Source: Gemmatimonadota bacterium
Lineage (GTDB): Bacteria > Gemmatimonadota > Gemmatimonadetes > Gemmatimonadales > GWC2-71-9
Reading direction: 5' to 3'
Assembly: GCA_004357415.1 (NCBI GenBank)
Contig: SMVY01000077.1
Coordinates: forward strand, 1 to 21,258
Length of the DNA: 21,258 nt
Under the pieces are notes generated by a model. It had not been told where the DNA came from. It saw nothing but the letters and a program-made list of their open reading frames with translations, and ran no database searches. Made by a program: the position numbers and the translations under genes. Each line of letters starts with the position of its first letter. The stretch's first letter is position 1. Shown here in pieces: positions 14,082 through 21,258 of the stretch.

Positions 14082-15641
14082 TCAGGGAAGATAGGTCACG
14101 GCTAGAGTGGTGAAGGCCTCCACCTGCTCCGCCTCCCAGGGAGCATCCCGGCCCAGCTCGGCGGCCATGAGCGACGCAACGGCCGGGGCCATGGCGATGG
14201 CGGCCCGGGCATCGAGCGGCAGGGACCGGGTCCGGCGGCTGAGCACGTCTTCCACGGTCCGGGCCATCTCGTGGCGCACGGCCCAGACCACCTCTCCCGC
14301 GCGGTAGGGAAGATCGTCGTTCAGCCGGGCCTGCAGATTGGGGCTGCCACGCATCAGGTCCTCTAGGGCCGGGGCATCCGCGCCGTACACCTCCAGGGTG
14401 CCGAACTTGTCCGCGTGTTGATGGTAGCCGTGGATGCGGAGTTCCCGTGTCACGCACGGCTGTTCCTCCAAGCCGCCGATGGTGGCGGCCATGGTAACGC
14501 ACTCCTCCGCCATCAGGCGATACGTCGTCCACTTGCCCCCGCAGATGGTGATCAGGCCGGACTGCGCCACCAGCAGCGTGTGGTCGCGCGACAGTTCCGC
14601 CGTGTTATCCTCGCCGCCCGCCTGGACCAGCGGACGGATGCCGGCGAACACGCTCAGGATGTCGCTTGCGGCGGGTGGGCGTTGCAGGTAGTCGCCGGCG
14701 GTATCGATGATGAACTCGATCTCGTCGGGCAACGCTACCGGGTCGAGCGGAATATTTGTTACCGGCGTGTCGGTGGTGCCGACGAGAGCGTGGCCATGCC
14801 ACGGGATGGCGAACATCACCCGGCCGTCCCGGGTGTGAGGTACCATGATGGCGCTGTCGCCCGAGAGGAACGACCGGTCGAGGACGAGATGCACGCCCTG
14901 GCTCGGGGCGATGATGGTCCGCACCGAGGGATCGTCCATGCGGCGAATCGCGTCGGTGAAGGGTCCGGTGGCGTTGATGACCACCTTGGCCCGCAGTTCC
15001 AGTTCGGTGCCACTTTCGAGGTCGCTGGCGATCACCCCCTCCACAAACCCTGTGGTACCTCGTACCAGCCGATCAACTCTGGCATAGTTCACCAATGCGG
15101 CTCCCTGCCTGGCCGCGGTGCGTGCCAGTGCGATCAACAACCGGGCGTCATCGAACTGTCCGTCGAAGTACTGGACCCCACCGCGCAGCCCGTCGGTTTT
15201 CAACGTGGGAATGAACGACAGAGTCTCATCGCGCGAGAGGATTCTGGACGGCCCGAAGCCGTACTTTCCGGCCAGGGCGTCATAGACCTTCATCCCGATC
15301 CCGTAGAACGGGGCCTCCCACCAATCGTAGTTGGGAACGATAAAGCGGAGATCGTGAACCAGATGGGGGGCATTGTCCCGCAGGATCCCACGCTCCTTGA
15401 GGGACTCCAGTACCAGCGATACGTTGCCCTGCTGCAGGTAACGCACGCCGCCGTGGATCAGTTTGGTGGAGCGGCTCGAGGTGCCTTTGCCGAAGTCGCT
15501 CTGTTCCAGGAGCACGGTGTCGTACCCTCGTGACGCGGCGTCCACGGCGACCCCGACGCCCGTGGCGCCGCCGCCGATGACCAGCACGTCCCACGGGCCA
15601 CGGTGATCGGAAACCCGCGCAAGCATGTCGCTACGGTTCAT
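14082..15641 (-). CDS. glpD: Aerobic glycerol-3-phosphate dehydrogenase (FAD)
   Basis: The 519-residue flavoprotein oxidises sn-glycerol-3-phosphate to dihydroxyacetone phosphate and passes electrons to quinone at the membrane surface. The FAD-binding fold starts at residue 18 (DVLVIGGGATGVGVAVDAASRG). FGKGTSSRSTKLIHGGVRYLQQG is the family hallmark. Further family blocks are VINATGPFTDAIR, GVHLVLDRSFL, FAIPWHGHALVGTTDTP and FAGIRPLV, with ICGGKWTTYRLMAEE near the end of the FAD domain. The C-terminal ~120 residues form the helical DAO-C domain. The ATG at 15641 has no Shine-Dalgarno sequence because 7-bp tandem repeats fill that region. No glpK or glpF is in the window. It follows ppdK on the same strand after 138 bp. 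Confidence 0.95.
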   Translation of the reverse strand: MNRSDMLARVSDHRGPWDVLVIGGGATGVGVAVDAASRGYDTVLLEQSDFGKGTSSRSTKLIHGGVRYLQQGNVSLVLESLKERGILRDNAPHLVHDLRFIVPNYDWWEAPFYGIGMKVYDALAGKYGFGPSRILSRDETLSFIPTLKTDGLRGGVQYFDGQFDDARLLIALARTAARQGAALVNYARVDRLVRGTTGFVEGVIASDLESGTELELRAKVVINATGPFTDAIRRMDDPSVRTIIAPSQGVHLVLDRSFLSGDSAIMVPHTRDGRVMFAIPWHGHALVGTTDTPVTNIPLDPVALPDEIEFIIDTAGDYLQRPPAASDILSVFAGIRPLVQAGGEDNTAELSRDHTLLVAQSGLITICGGKWTTYRLMAEECVTMAATIGGLEEQPCVTRELRIHGYHQHADKFGTLEVYGADAPALEDLMRGSPNLQARLNDDLPYRAGEVVWAVRHEMARTVEDVLSRRTRSLPLDARAAIAMAPAVASLMAAELGRDAPWEAEQVEAFTTLAVTYLP

Positions 15642-15645
15642 AGGG

Positions 15646-15673
15646 GTGCGGCGTGCGGTGTACGGTGTGCGGT
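15646..15673. repeat. Tandem 7-bp repeat (4 units) immediately upstream of glpD
   Basis: Four consecutive seven-base units (GTGCGGC, GTGCGGT, GTACGGT, GTGCGGT) occupy positions -5 to -32 relative to the glpD ATG, exactly where a ribosome binding site or promoter spacing would be. Two units are identical and the others differ by one base each. Confidence 0.85.
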
Positions 15674-15739
15674 AGCGTCATGAGGTATCACATAGATTGT
15701 CGGGGTTGCCAAGAAGCTCGGACAGTGGAATTCCTTGGG

Positions 15740-15780
15740 CTGCCCTCGCTGCCCTCGCTGCCCTCGCTGCCCTCGCTGCC
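15740..15780. repeat. Tandem 9-bp repeat (4.5 perfect units) after the ppdK stop
   Basis: CTGCCCTCG is repeated four times without error at 15740-15775, followed by a partial CTGCC. The array ends on the first base of the ppdK stop codon. It cannot be a CRISPR array because there are no spacers. Confidence 0.92.
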
Positions 15781-18446
15781 TACACCGTCGCTCGGGTCCG
15801 GTCCATGGTGCCCCTCTGAGCCAGCGCTTCCTGCGCGGCCGCCAGACGGGCGATGGGCACGCGGTACGGCGAGCACGACACGTAGTTCATTCCCAGTTGG
15901 TCGCAGAAGGCCACAGTTGATGGCTCGCCGCCGTGTTCGCCGCACAGCCCGAGTTTGAGGTCGGGTCGGGTCTTGCGGCCCAACTCGGTGGCCATCTGGA
16001 TCAGTTTGCCGACACCATCTAGGTCGAGGATCTCGAACGGATCATGGTCGATGATATTGTGCTGTAGGTAGTACGGCAGGAACCGTCCGGCGTCGTCGCG
16101 CGACAGGCCCCAGGTCGTTTGCGTCAGGTCGTTGGTCCCAAACGAGAAGAACTGCGCCTCGCGGGCGATTTCGTCCGCCGTCAGCGCCGCCCGGGGAAGC
16201 TCGATCATAGTCCCCATGAGGAAAGGCACGGTGATCTGCCGCTCGCGGAAGACCTCTTCAGCGACTTCTCGAACGATCAACGCCTGCTTGCGAAACTCCA
16301 CCACGGTGGCGGTGAGCGGGATCATCACCTCGGGCATGACCCGGCCCTTGCGAGCGGCCACGGTACAGGCCGCCTCGAAGATGGCCCGCGCCTGCATCCG
16401 GGTGATTTCGGGATACATGATGCCCAGCCGGCACCCGCGCAGGCCCAGCATCGGGTTCACTTCCTCCAGTCCCTCCACGATACGCCGCATCTCGGCCGGG
16501 GTCTTGCCCAGCTCCTCCGCCAGGGAGGCGATCTCATCGGGATTGCTGGGAAGGAATTCGTGCAGTGGCGGGTCGAGGAGGCGTATGGTTACCGGAAACC
16601 CTTCCATGGCGCGGAAGATGGCTTCGAAGTCCGAGCGCTGCATCGGCAGGATCTTGGTCAGCGCCCGGGTGCGTCCCTCGTGGTCTTGGGCCACGATCAT
16701 CTCTCGCATGGCCGAGAGCCGGTCGCCTTCGAAGAACATGTGCTCAGTACGGCAGAGCCCGATCCCCTCGGCTCCGAAATCCCGACCGCGGTGAGCGTCG
16801 GCCGGAGTATCCGCGTTGACCCGGACCTGCAAATGCCGGAGGTCGTCCGCCCACCCCAGCAACCGGGAGAAGTCGCCGTCCAGCTCGGGCTCCACCAGGG
16901 CCGCCTGGCCGAGGTAGACGTTGCCGGCCGAGCCGTCGACGGTGATCCACTCACCTCGTTTGATCTCCCGGCCGTTGACGGAAAAGCAGTGTCGCTCCTC
17001 GTCCACGGTGATCTCCTGGGCGCCGGACACACACGGCTTGCCCATCCCGCGCGCCACGACGGCGGCGTGGGAAGTCATGCCGCCGCGGGCGGTGAGAATG
17101 GCCTTGGCTGCCACCATGCCGTGAAAATCTTCCGGATTGGTCTCTCGGCGAACGAGGATGACCGTAGCGCCCTCCCGGGCCAGCGCTTCTGCCTCATCGG
17201 CGTCGAACACGGCCGTGCCGCTGGCGGCCCCCGGTGATGCCGGCAGGCCGGTGGTCAGGAGGTCGAGCGTGGCCGAAGGGTCGATCATCGGATGCAACAA
17301 TTGATCGAGGTCGTTGGGCGGAATGCGGGCCACGGCCTCTTCCAGCGAGATGGATTTCTCGTCCACCATGTCGCAGGCGATCTTGATCGCCGCCCGGCCG
17401 CTGCGCTGCGCGCGTCGGGTCTGCAGCATATAGAGCCGACCGCGCTCGATAGTGAACTCCATGTCCTGGACGTCACGGAAATGCCGCTCGAGCGTGACCG
17501 CCATCTGCTGGAGTTCGGCGAACACTTGCGGCATCTGTTCCCCCAGCGTGGATATGGGCTCCGGGTCTCGGGTGCCGGCGACGACATCCTCGCCCTGGGC
17601 GTTGATGAGGTACTCGCCATACAACTCCGCCGCGCCGGTGGAGGGGTCGCGGGTGAAGGCCACGCCGGTCCCGGAGTCTTGGCCGAGGTTGCCGAACACC
17701 ATCGTCTGGATATTGACGGCCGTCCCCATCGCATCGGGGATGTCGTGGAGCTTGCGGTAGTCCACGGCGCGTTTGGTATTCCAGCTGCCGAACACGGCGG
17801 CGATCGCGCCCCAGAGCTGCTCTATCGGATCATCGGGGAAGGCCCGTCCGGTTTCCTGCTCGACGTGAGCCTTGAAGTCCGCCACGACGCTCTTCAGGGC
17901 ATCGACGGGTAGGTCGATCACCCGGGCAGCGCCCGCGTCCGTCTTGTGCCGCTCCAGGATGCCATCGAAGGCCTTCCTGGGGAGGCCGTCCACCACCGAG
18001 CCGTACATCTGGACGAAACGGCGGTAGCTGTCCCAGGCAAACTGCGGGTTGCCGCTTTGCGCCTCCAGTCCGGCTACCGTGACGTCGTTGAGCCCCAGGT
18101 TGAGGATCGTCTCCATCATTCCCGGCATCGACACCGCGGCTCCGGAGCGAACCGATACCAGCATGGGTTCCGCGCTCCCGCCGAATTGGCGTCCGCTGGC
18201 TGCTTCTAGCCGCTGCAGCGCCGTTTCGACTTGGGCGCGCAGCCTGGGCGGGAACTGTCCCGCGTCGAGGTAGGTGTGGCACACCGTGGAGGAGATGGTG
18301 AATCCTGGTGGGACGGGAATGCCCAAATTGGTCATTTCCGCCAGCGAGGCGCCCTTGCCGCCGAGGACGTCCTTCATGCCGGCGGTGCCGTCGGCCCGGC
18401 CTTGCCCGAAGAAGTAGACCAGGGGGTTGCTGTAGGAGTCTGTCAT
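15780..18446 (-). CDS. ppdK: Pyruvate, phosphate dikinase (PPDK)
   Basis: The 888-residue enzyme interconverts PEP + AMP + PPi and pyruvate + ATP + Pi. Its length is typical of bacterial PPDK. The N-terminal ATP-grasp domain begins VYFFGQGRADGTAGMKDVLGGKGASLAEM and includes SVRSGAAVSMPGMMETILNLGLND. The central phosphohistidine domain has GGMTSHAAVVARGMGKPCVSGA, with His460 as the phosphate carrier. The C-terminal TIM barrel binds PEP/pyruvate (GIGLCRTEHMFFE, FFSFGTNDLTQTTWGLSRDD, and the catalytic-Cys region GLCGEHGG). The start is ATG 18446, which overlaps the purF stop (ATGA). A longer frame reaching into purF is rejected. There is no strong ribosome binding site, so translation is probably coupled to purF. 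A tandem repeat follows the stop. Confidence 0.97.
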   Translation of the reverse strand: MTDSYSNPLVYFFGQGRADGTAGMKDVLGGKGASLAEMTNLGIPVPPGFTISSTVCHTYLDAGQFPPRLRAQVETALQRLEAASGRQFGGSAEPMLVSVRSGAAVSMPGMMETILNLGLNDVTVAGLEAQSGNPQFAWDSYRRFVQMYGSVVDGLPRKAFDGILERHKTDAGAARVIDLPVDALKSVVADFKAHVEQETGRAFPDDPIEQLWGAIAAVFGSWNTKRAVDYRKLHDIPDAMGTAVNIQTMVFGNLGQDSGTGVAFTRDPSTGAAELYGEYLINAQGEDVVAGTRDPEPISTLGEQMPQVFAELQQMAVTLERHFRDVQDMEFTIERGRLYMLQTRRAQRSGRAAIKIACDMVDEKSISLEEAVARIPPNDLDQLLHPMIDPSATLDLLTTGLPASPGAASGTAVFDADEAEALAREGATVILVRRETNPEDFHGMVAAKAILTARGGMTSHAAVVARGMGKPCVSGAQEITVDEERHCFSVNGREIKRGEWITVDGSAGNVYLGQAALVEPELDGDFSRLLGWADDLRHLQVRVNADTPADAHRGRDFGAEGIGLCRTEHMFFEGDRLSAMREMIVAQDHEGRTRALTKILPMQRSDFEAIFRAMEGFPVTIRLLDPPLHEFLPSNPDEIASLAEELGKTPAEMRRIVEGLEEVNPMLGLRGCRLGIMYPEITRMQARAIFEAACTVAARKGRVMPEVMIPLTATVVEFRKQALIVREVAEEVFRERQITVPFLMGTMIELPRAALTADEIAREAQFFSFGTNDLTQTTWGLSRDDAGRFLPYYLQHNIIDHDPFEILDLDGVGKLIQMATELGRKTRPDLKLGLCGEHGGEPSTVAFCDQLGMNYVSCSPYRVPIARLAAAQEALAQRGTMDRTRATV

Positions 18447-19837
18447 AGGTGGGTTGTGGTTACGGGGTCGGTGTGGCGCAAGAGGACGAGCTGTTCGGGG
18501 TCCTCCTCGGTCGGATACTGGCCGGAAAAACACGCGTGGCAAAAGTTACTGCCTCCGGCTGTGTCCAGCATGGTGTCGAGCGAGAGATATCCCAGGGAAT
18601 CCACCCCGAGGAATTGGCGGATCTCTTCCTGGCTGTGGGTACTGGCGATGAGTTCGTCGGGGTTCGCGGTGTCGATGCCATAGAGGCACGGGCCGGTGAT
18701 CGGCGGCGATGCCAGGCGCAAATGGACTTCGCGTGCGCCGGCGGCGCGGATCATGCCGACGAGGCCCTTGCTGGTGGTGCCGCGAACCAGGCTGTCGTCT
18801 ACCACGACCACCGACTTGCCGTCGACGACATCCCTCACGGGATTGAACTTGATCTTGACCTTGGCCACGCGAACGGCCTGAGTCGGATGGATGAAGGTGC
18901 GGCCGACATAGTGATTGCGGATCAGGCCGTGTTCCAGCTTGATGCCCGATTCGTCGGCAAAGCCGAGCGCCATGGCGTTGGAGCTGTCCGGAACGCTGAA
19001 TACGACGTCGCCGTCGGGCGCCGGGTGCTCGCGGGCTAGCTTGCGGCCAAGTTCCCGCCGGATGCGGTCGACCGATTCCCCGAACACGGTGCTGTCCGGG
19101 CGCGAGAAATACACCAACTCGAACACGCAGCGAGTGACGGGTCTGGGTGACAGCGGCCGCAGCTTGGTCACGGTGCCGTCGAGTATATGCAGGAACTCGC
19201 CGGGGAGGATTTCGGTGATGTCCGTGGCGCCTACCAGATCCAGGGCACATGTCTCCGACGCCACCACGATGCCGCCGCCGACCCGGCCGTAGGACAACGG
19301 CCGAAAGCCCCGGCCATCGACCACCGCAAAGATGGACCGGCCGACCCCGATGATCAGACTGTAGGCACCCTCCAGGCGCTCGAGCGCGCTGCGGATCTGC
19401 TGCTCCGGACGCACGGCCTCGGACCGGGCGATGAGGTGGACCAACACCTCAGTGTCCGCCGAAGAAGTAAACAGTGACCCCCGGTTGACCAATTCGTGCT
19501 TGATTTCGCCGGCGTTGGTCAGGTTGCCGTTGTGAGCCACCGACAGGGGGCCGTTGCGGTAGTTGACCAGGTAGGGTTGCGCGTTGGCCAGGACGGTGCT
19601 CCCAGTGGTGGAGTATCGTGTGTGGCCGATCGCCACGTCACCGATCAGCGTTGCCAGATTTTCGTCGTCGAACGTCTCCGACACGAGGCCCATCCCGACG
19701 CGCGAGTGGGCGACCCCGTCCTCGTCGATGGTGACGATGCCGGCACTCTCCTGGCCGCGGTGTTGCAGCGCATACAATCCCAGGTAGGCCAGTCGCGCTG
19801 CGTTGGGGACCCCCGAAACACCGATGATACCGCACAT
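18443..19837 (-). CDS. purF: Amidophosphoribosyltransferase PurF (iron-sulfur type)
   Basis: The 464-residue enzyme catalyses the committed step of purine synthesis: PRPP + glutamine to phosphoribosylamine, glutamate and PPi. MCGIIGVSG puts the glutaminase nucleophile Cys2 at the N terminus after Met removal. ALQHRGQESAGI and HTRYSTTGS complete the glutaminase part. VVVVDDSLVRGTT (343-355) is the PRPP site. Four cysteines match the [4Fe-4S] ligands of the Bacillus-type enzyme: C237, C384 and the pair in NFCHACFSGQYP (C433, C436). Unlike B. subtilis PurF there is no N-terminal propeptide. The start is supported by GAAGGAG about 11 bases upstream, and only six bases separate it from the purL stop. 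It overlaps ppdK by four bases. Confidence 0.97.
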   Translation of the reverse strand: MCGIIGVSGVPNAARLAYLGLYALQHRGQESAGIVTIDEDGVAHSRVGMGLVSETFDDENLATLIGDVAIGHTRYSTTGSTVLANAQPYLVNYRNGPLSVAHNGNLTNAGEIKHELVNRGSLFTSSADTEVLVHLIARSEAVRPEQQIRSALERLEGAYSLIIGVGRSIFAVVDGRGFRPLSYGRVGGGIVVASETCALDLVGATDITEILPGEFLHILDGTVTKLRPLSPRPVTRCVFELVYFSRPDSTVFGESVDRIRRELGRKLAREHPAPDGDVVFSVPDSSNAMALGFADESGIKLEHGLIRNHYVGRTFIHPTQAVRVAKVKIKFNPVRDVVDGKSVVVVDDSLVRGTTSKGLVGMIRAAGAREVHLRLASPPITGPCLYGIDTANPDELIASTHSQEEIRQFLGVDSLGYLSLDTMLDTAGGSNFCHACFSGQYPTEEDPEQLVLLRHTDPVTTTHL

Positions 19838-19843
19838 GTCAGG

Positions 19844-21258
19844 TCAAGCTCCTTCGGATTGGTTGGCCTGTATTTGTCCCATCCGTCGCGGAATGGCGTC
19901 GAAGTAGCACTGGCGCAGCTCGGAGCTGGACCAGCGCAGCGTCTCGTGCGTCAGGGTGATTGCTACGTCGGCTCCCGGCACTCCCACCGTACCGATTCGT
20001 TTGCAAGGCACGCCGTGTTCGTCCGCCATCAATTGCAGCCGCTCGGCGACCTCCAGGGGGCAGGAGAGCACCGCCCGGGCGCCGTCCTCGCCATACAACA
20101 GGGCCGGGGCGTCCACCCCAAGTGCGTACCCGGTCAGGTCGACGCCGACGCCCATAGGGGCGTCGGCGTACGGGCCGCCGATGGCCGCCTCGGCCAGCGC
20201 CAGCGCCAGGCCGCCGTCGGAACAGTCGTGGGCCGACGCCAGCAACCCGGCGGCGGCGGCCGCCTGGAGGAACCGCTGCAATCGGGATTCGGCCTCGAGG
20301 TCCACCGGCGGGGGAGCCCCACCGACGAATCCGTGGATCTCTGCCCAGTAGGCTGAACCGCCCAGATGGCCCTTGGTGGTGCCGGCCAGGAACACGGCAT
20401 CCCCTGCTGATCGGAAGTGACTCGGTACCCGGTGAGCAAGCTTGTGAAGCAGGCCGACCATGCCAACGGTCGGTGTTGGCGCTATGGCGCCGGTCGGACT
20501 CTCATTGTAGAAAGAAACGTTGCCTCCGGTGACCGGGGTATCGAAGGCCCGGCACGCGTCTCCTATGCCGCGGCACGCTTCGCGAAACTGGAAAAACACT
20601 TCCGGTTTTTCCGGATTGCCGAAATTGAGGCAGTCGGTGACGCCGAGGGGTTGGGCGCCGGTGCAGGCGATGTTGCGGGCTGCCTCGGCGACCACGGCCT
20701 TACCCCCTTCGTAGGGATCGAGCATGACATACCGGGCGTTGCAGTCGACGGTAACGGCCAGGCCGAAGTCCGTGGTGCCGACCCGGAGGACTCCGGCGTC
20801 GCCTCCTGGGGCGATAGCCGTGCCGGCTTGCACCGTCGAGTCGTACTGTTCGAACACCCACCGTTTGGAAGCGAGCGTCGGCGTGTCGAGTAAAACTTCG
20901 AGTGACCGGTGGAGGCTTGCGGCAGGCTCACTCTGTGGTTGCGCCTTGCGCCGGGCGACGGCTGCGGCGCTTTCGGCCGCCTCGGGTGTGTAGACCGGAC
21001 AGTCCTCGATCAGTCGGCTTCCTGGGATCGACGCCACGACGGTTCCGTTATGGACCACCCGGAACATACCGTCGTCGGTAACGCGCCCCACTGGCGTGGC
21101 ACTGAGCTCCCACCGGCGGCATACGTCTTGGACCTCGGCCACCCTCCCGGGCTCGGCCACTACCAGCATGCGTTCCTGGGACTCAGACAGGAGGATCTCG
21201 TAGGGCGTCATGCCTTCTTCGCGCACCGGCACCTTGCTGGTGTCCAGTTCCACCCCGA
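19844..21258 (-). CDS. purL: Phosphoribosylformylglycinamidine synthase subunit PurL (5' partial)
   Basis: The C-terminal ~470 residues are present and the frame stays open to the window edge, so the N terminus lies beyond base 21258. A GTG at 21253 is not a real start, because the family sequence (VELDTSKVPVREEGMTPYEILLSESQERML) already runs through it. Other family blocks are GGDAGVLRVG, LDPYEGGKAVVAEAARNIACTGAQPLGVTDCLNFGNPEKPEVFFQF, TPVTGGNVSFYNES and SAHDCSDGGLALALAEA. PurL uses ATP and ammonia to convert FGAR to FGAM. The protein ends without a glutaminase domain, so it is the small PurL type that needs separate PurQ and PurS. Neither is in the window. It is cotranscribed with purF and ppdK. 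Confidence 0.96.
   Translation of the reverse strand, partial: GVELDTSKVPVREEGMTPYEILLSESQERMLVVAEPGRVAEVQDVCRRWELSATPVGRVTDDGMFRVVHNGTVVASIPGSRLIEDCPVYTPEAAESAAAVARRKAQPQSEPAASLHRSLEVLLDTPTLASKRWVFEQYDSTVQAGTAIAPGGDAGVLRVGTTDFGLAVTVDCNARYVMLDPYEGGKAVVAEAARNIACTGAQPLGVTDCLNFGNPEKPEVFFQFREACRGIGDACRAFDTPVTGGNVSFYNESPTGAIAPTPTVGMVGLLHKLAHRVPSHFRSAGDAVFLAGTTKGHLGGSAYWAEIHGFVGGAPPPVDLEAESRLQRFLQAAAAAGLLASAHDCSDGGLALALAEAAIGGPYADAPMGVGVDLTGYALGVDAPALLYGEDGARAVLSCPLEVAERLQLMADEHGVPCKRIGTVGVPGADVAITLTHETLRWSSSELRQCYFDAIPRRMGQIQANQSEGA

Noticed and set aside
14415..15533. 372-residue plus-strand ORF antisense to glpD
   Set aside because: Lies wholly inside glpD, which has complete family motifs; long antisense frames are common at this GC content.
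15740..15780. Short CRISPR-like array
   Set aside because: Units are contiguous 9-mers with no spacers and there are no cas genes.
16119..17237. 372-residue plus-strand ORF antisense to ppdK
   Set aside because: Lies wholly inside ppdK and shows no domain; shadow frame.
18447..18542. Upstream extension of PPDK into purF
   Set aside because: Basic, Pro-rich residues in a shifted frame over the purF end; typical PPDK starts near residue 33 of that frame at ATG 18446.

Overview
The window is a high-GC, densely coded bacterial chromosome segment with no recognisable transposase, integrase, phage or CRISPR genes. A β-barrel protein ending in Phe, secreted PDZ repeats, an ECF sigma/anti-sigma pair and a large membrane-anchored Ser/Thr kinase point to a Gram-negative environmental lineage. 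The intergenic hairpins, built from repeats of a 'ctaagagg' word, and the overall style suggest Gemmatimonadota or a relative. That placement is an impression; no phylogenetic marker was tested.

Left part (1-3003): the tail of an outer-membrane porin-like gene (+), then on the minus strand a Ser/Thr protein kinase with four predicted membrane helices and a coiled-coil tail, then a PtsN-like PTS IIA gene. A 49-bp stretch just downstream of the kinase is a second, degenerate copy of the 3' end of the IIA gene. The kinase is therefore bracketed by two IIA 3' ends.

Centre-left (3122-6800, +): dusB, larB and a GAF-like/GGDEF diguanylate cyclase form a tightly packed run. It is followed by ssrA (tmRNA) with its own TATAAT box and a very strong hairpin downstream.

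Centre (6920-9467, +): an ECF sigma factor, an overlapping putative single-pass anti-sigma factor, and a secreted protein with two PDZ-like domains, each opening with a CxxC motif. This is the most interesting candidate for an undescribed system: a possible envelope redox or metal sensing and response module. A large hairpin then separates it from the convergent minus-strand operon purE-purK-metal transporter (9575-11962).

Right part: a second hairpin of the same family and a strikingly AT-rich palindromic promoter/operator precede a MarR-family regulator and glutamate dehydrogenase (12214-14010, +). The rest is on the minus strand. Transcription runs purL (5' end outside the window), purF, ppdK (pyruvate phosphate dikinase, overlapping purF by 4 bp), then glpD. 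Two different short tandem repeats lie in the ppdK-glpD gap.

Metabolically, the window joins de novo purine synthesis (purE, purK, purL, purF), PEP/pyruvate and AMP/PPi handling (ppdK), nitrogen assimilation (gdhA), glycerol-3-phosphate oxidation (glpD), tRNA modification (dusB), ribosome rescue (ssrA) and nickel-pincer cofactor synthesis (larB, possibly with the metal transporter). Most long overlapping ORFs on opposite strands are high-GC shadows and are not annotated.
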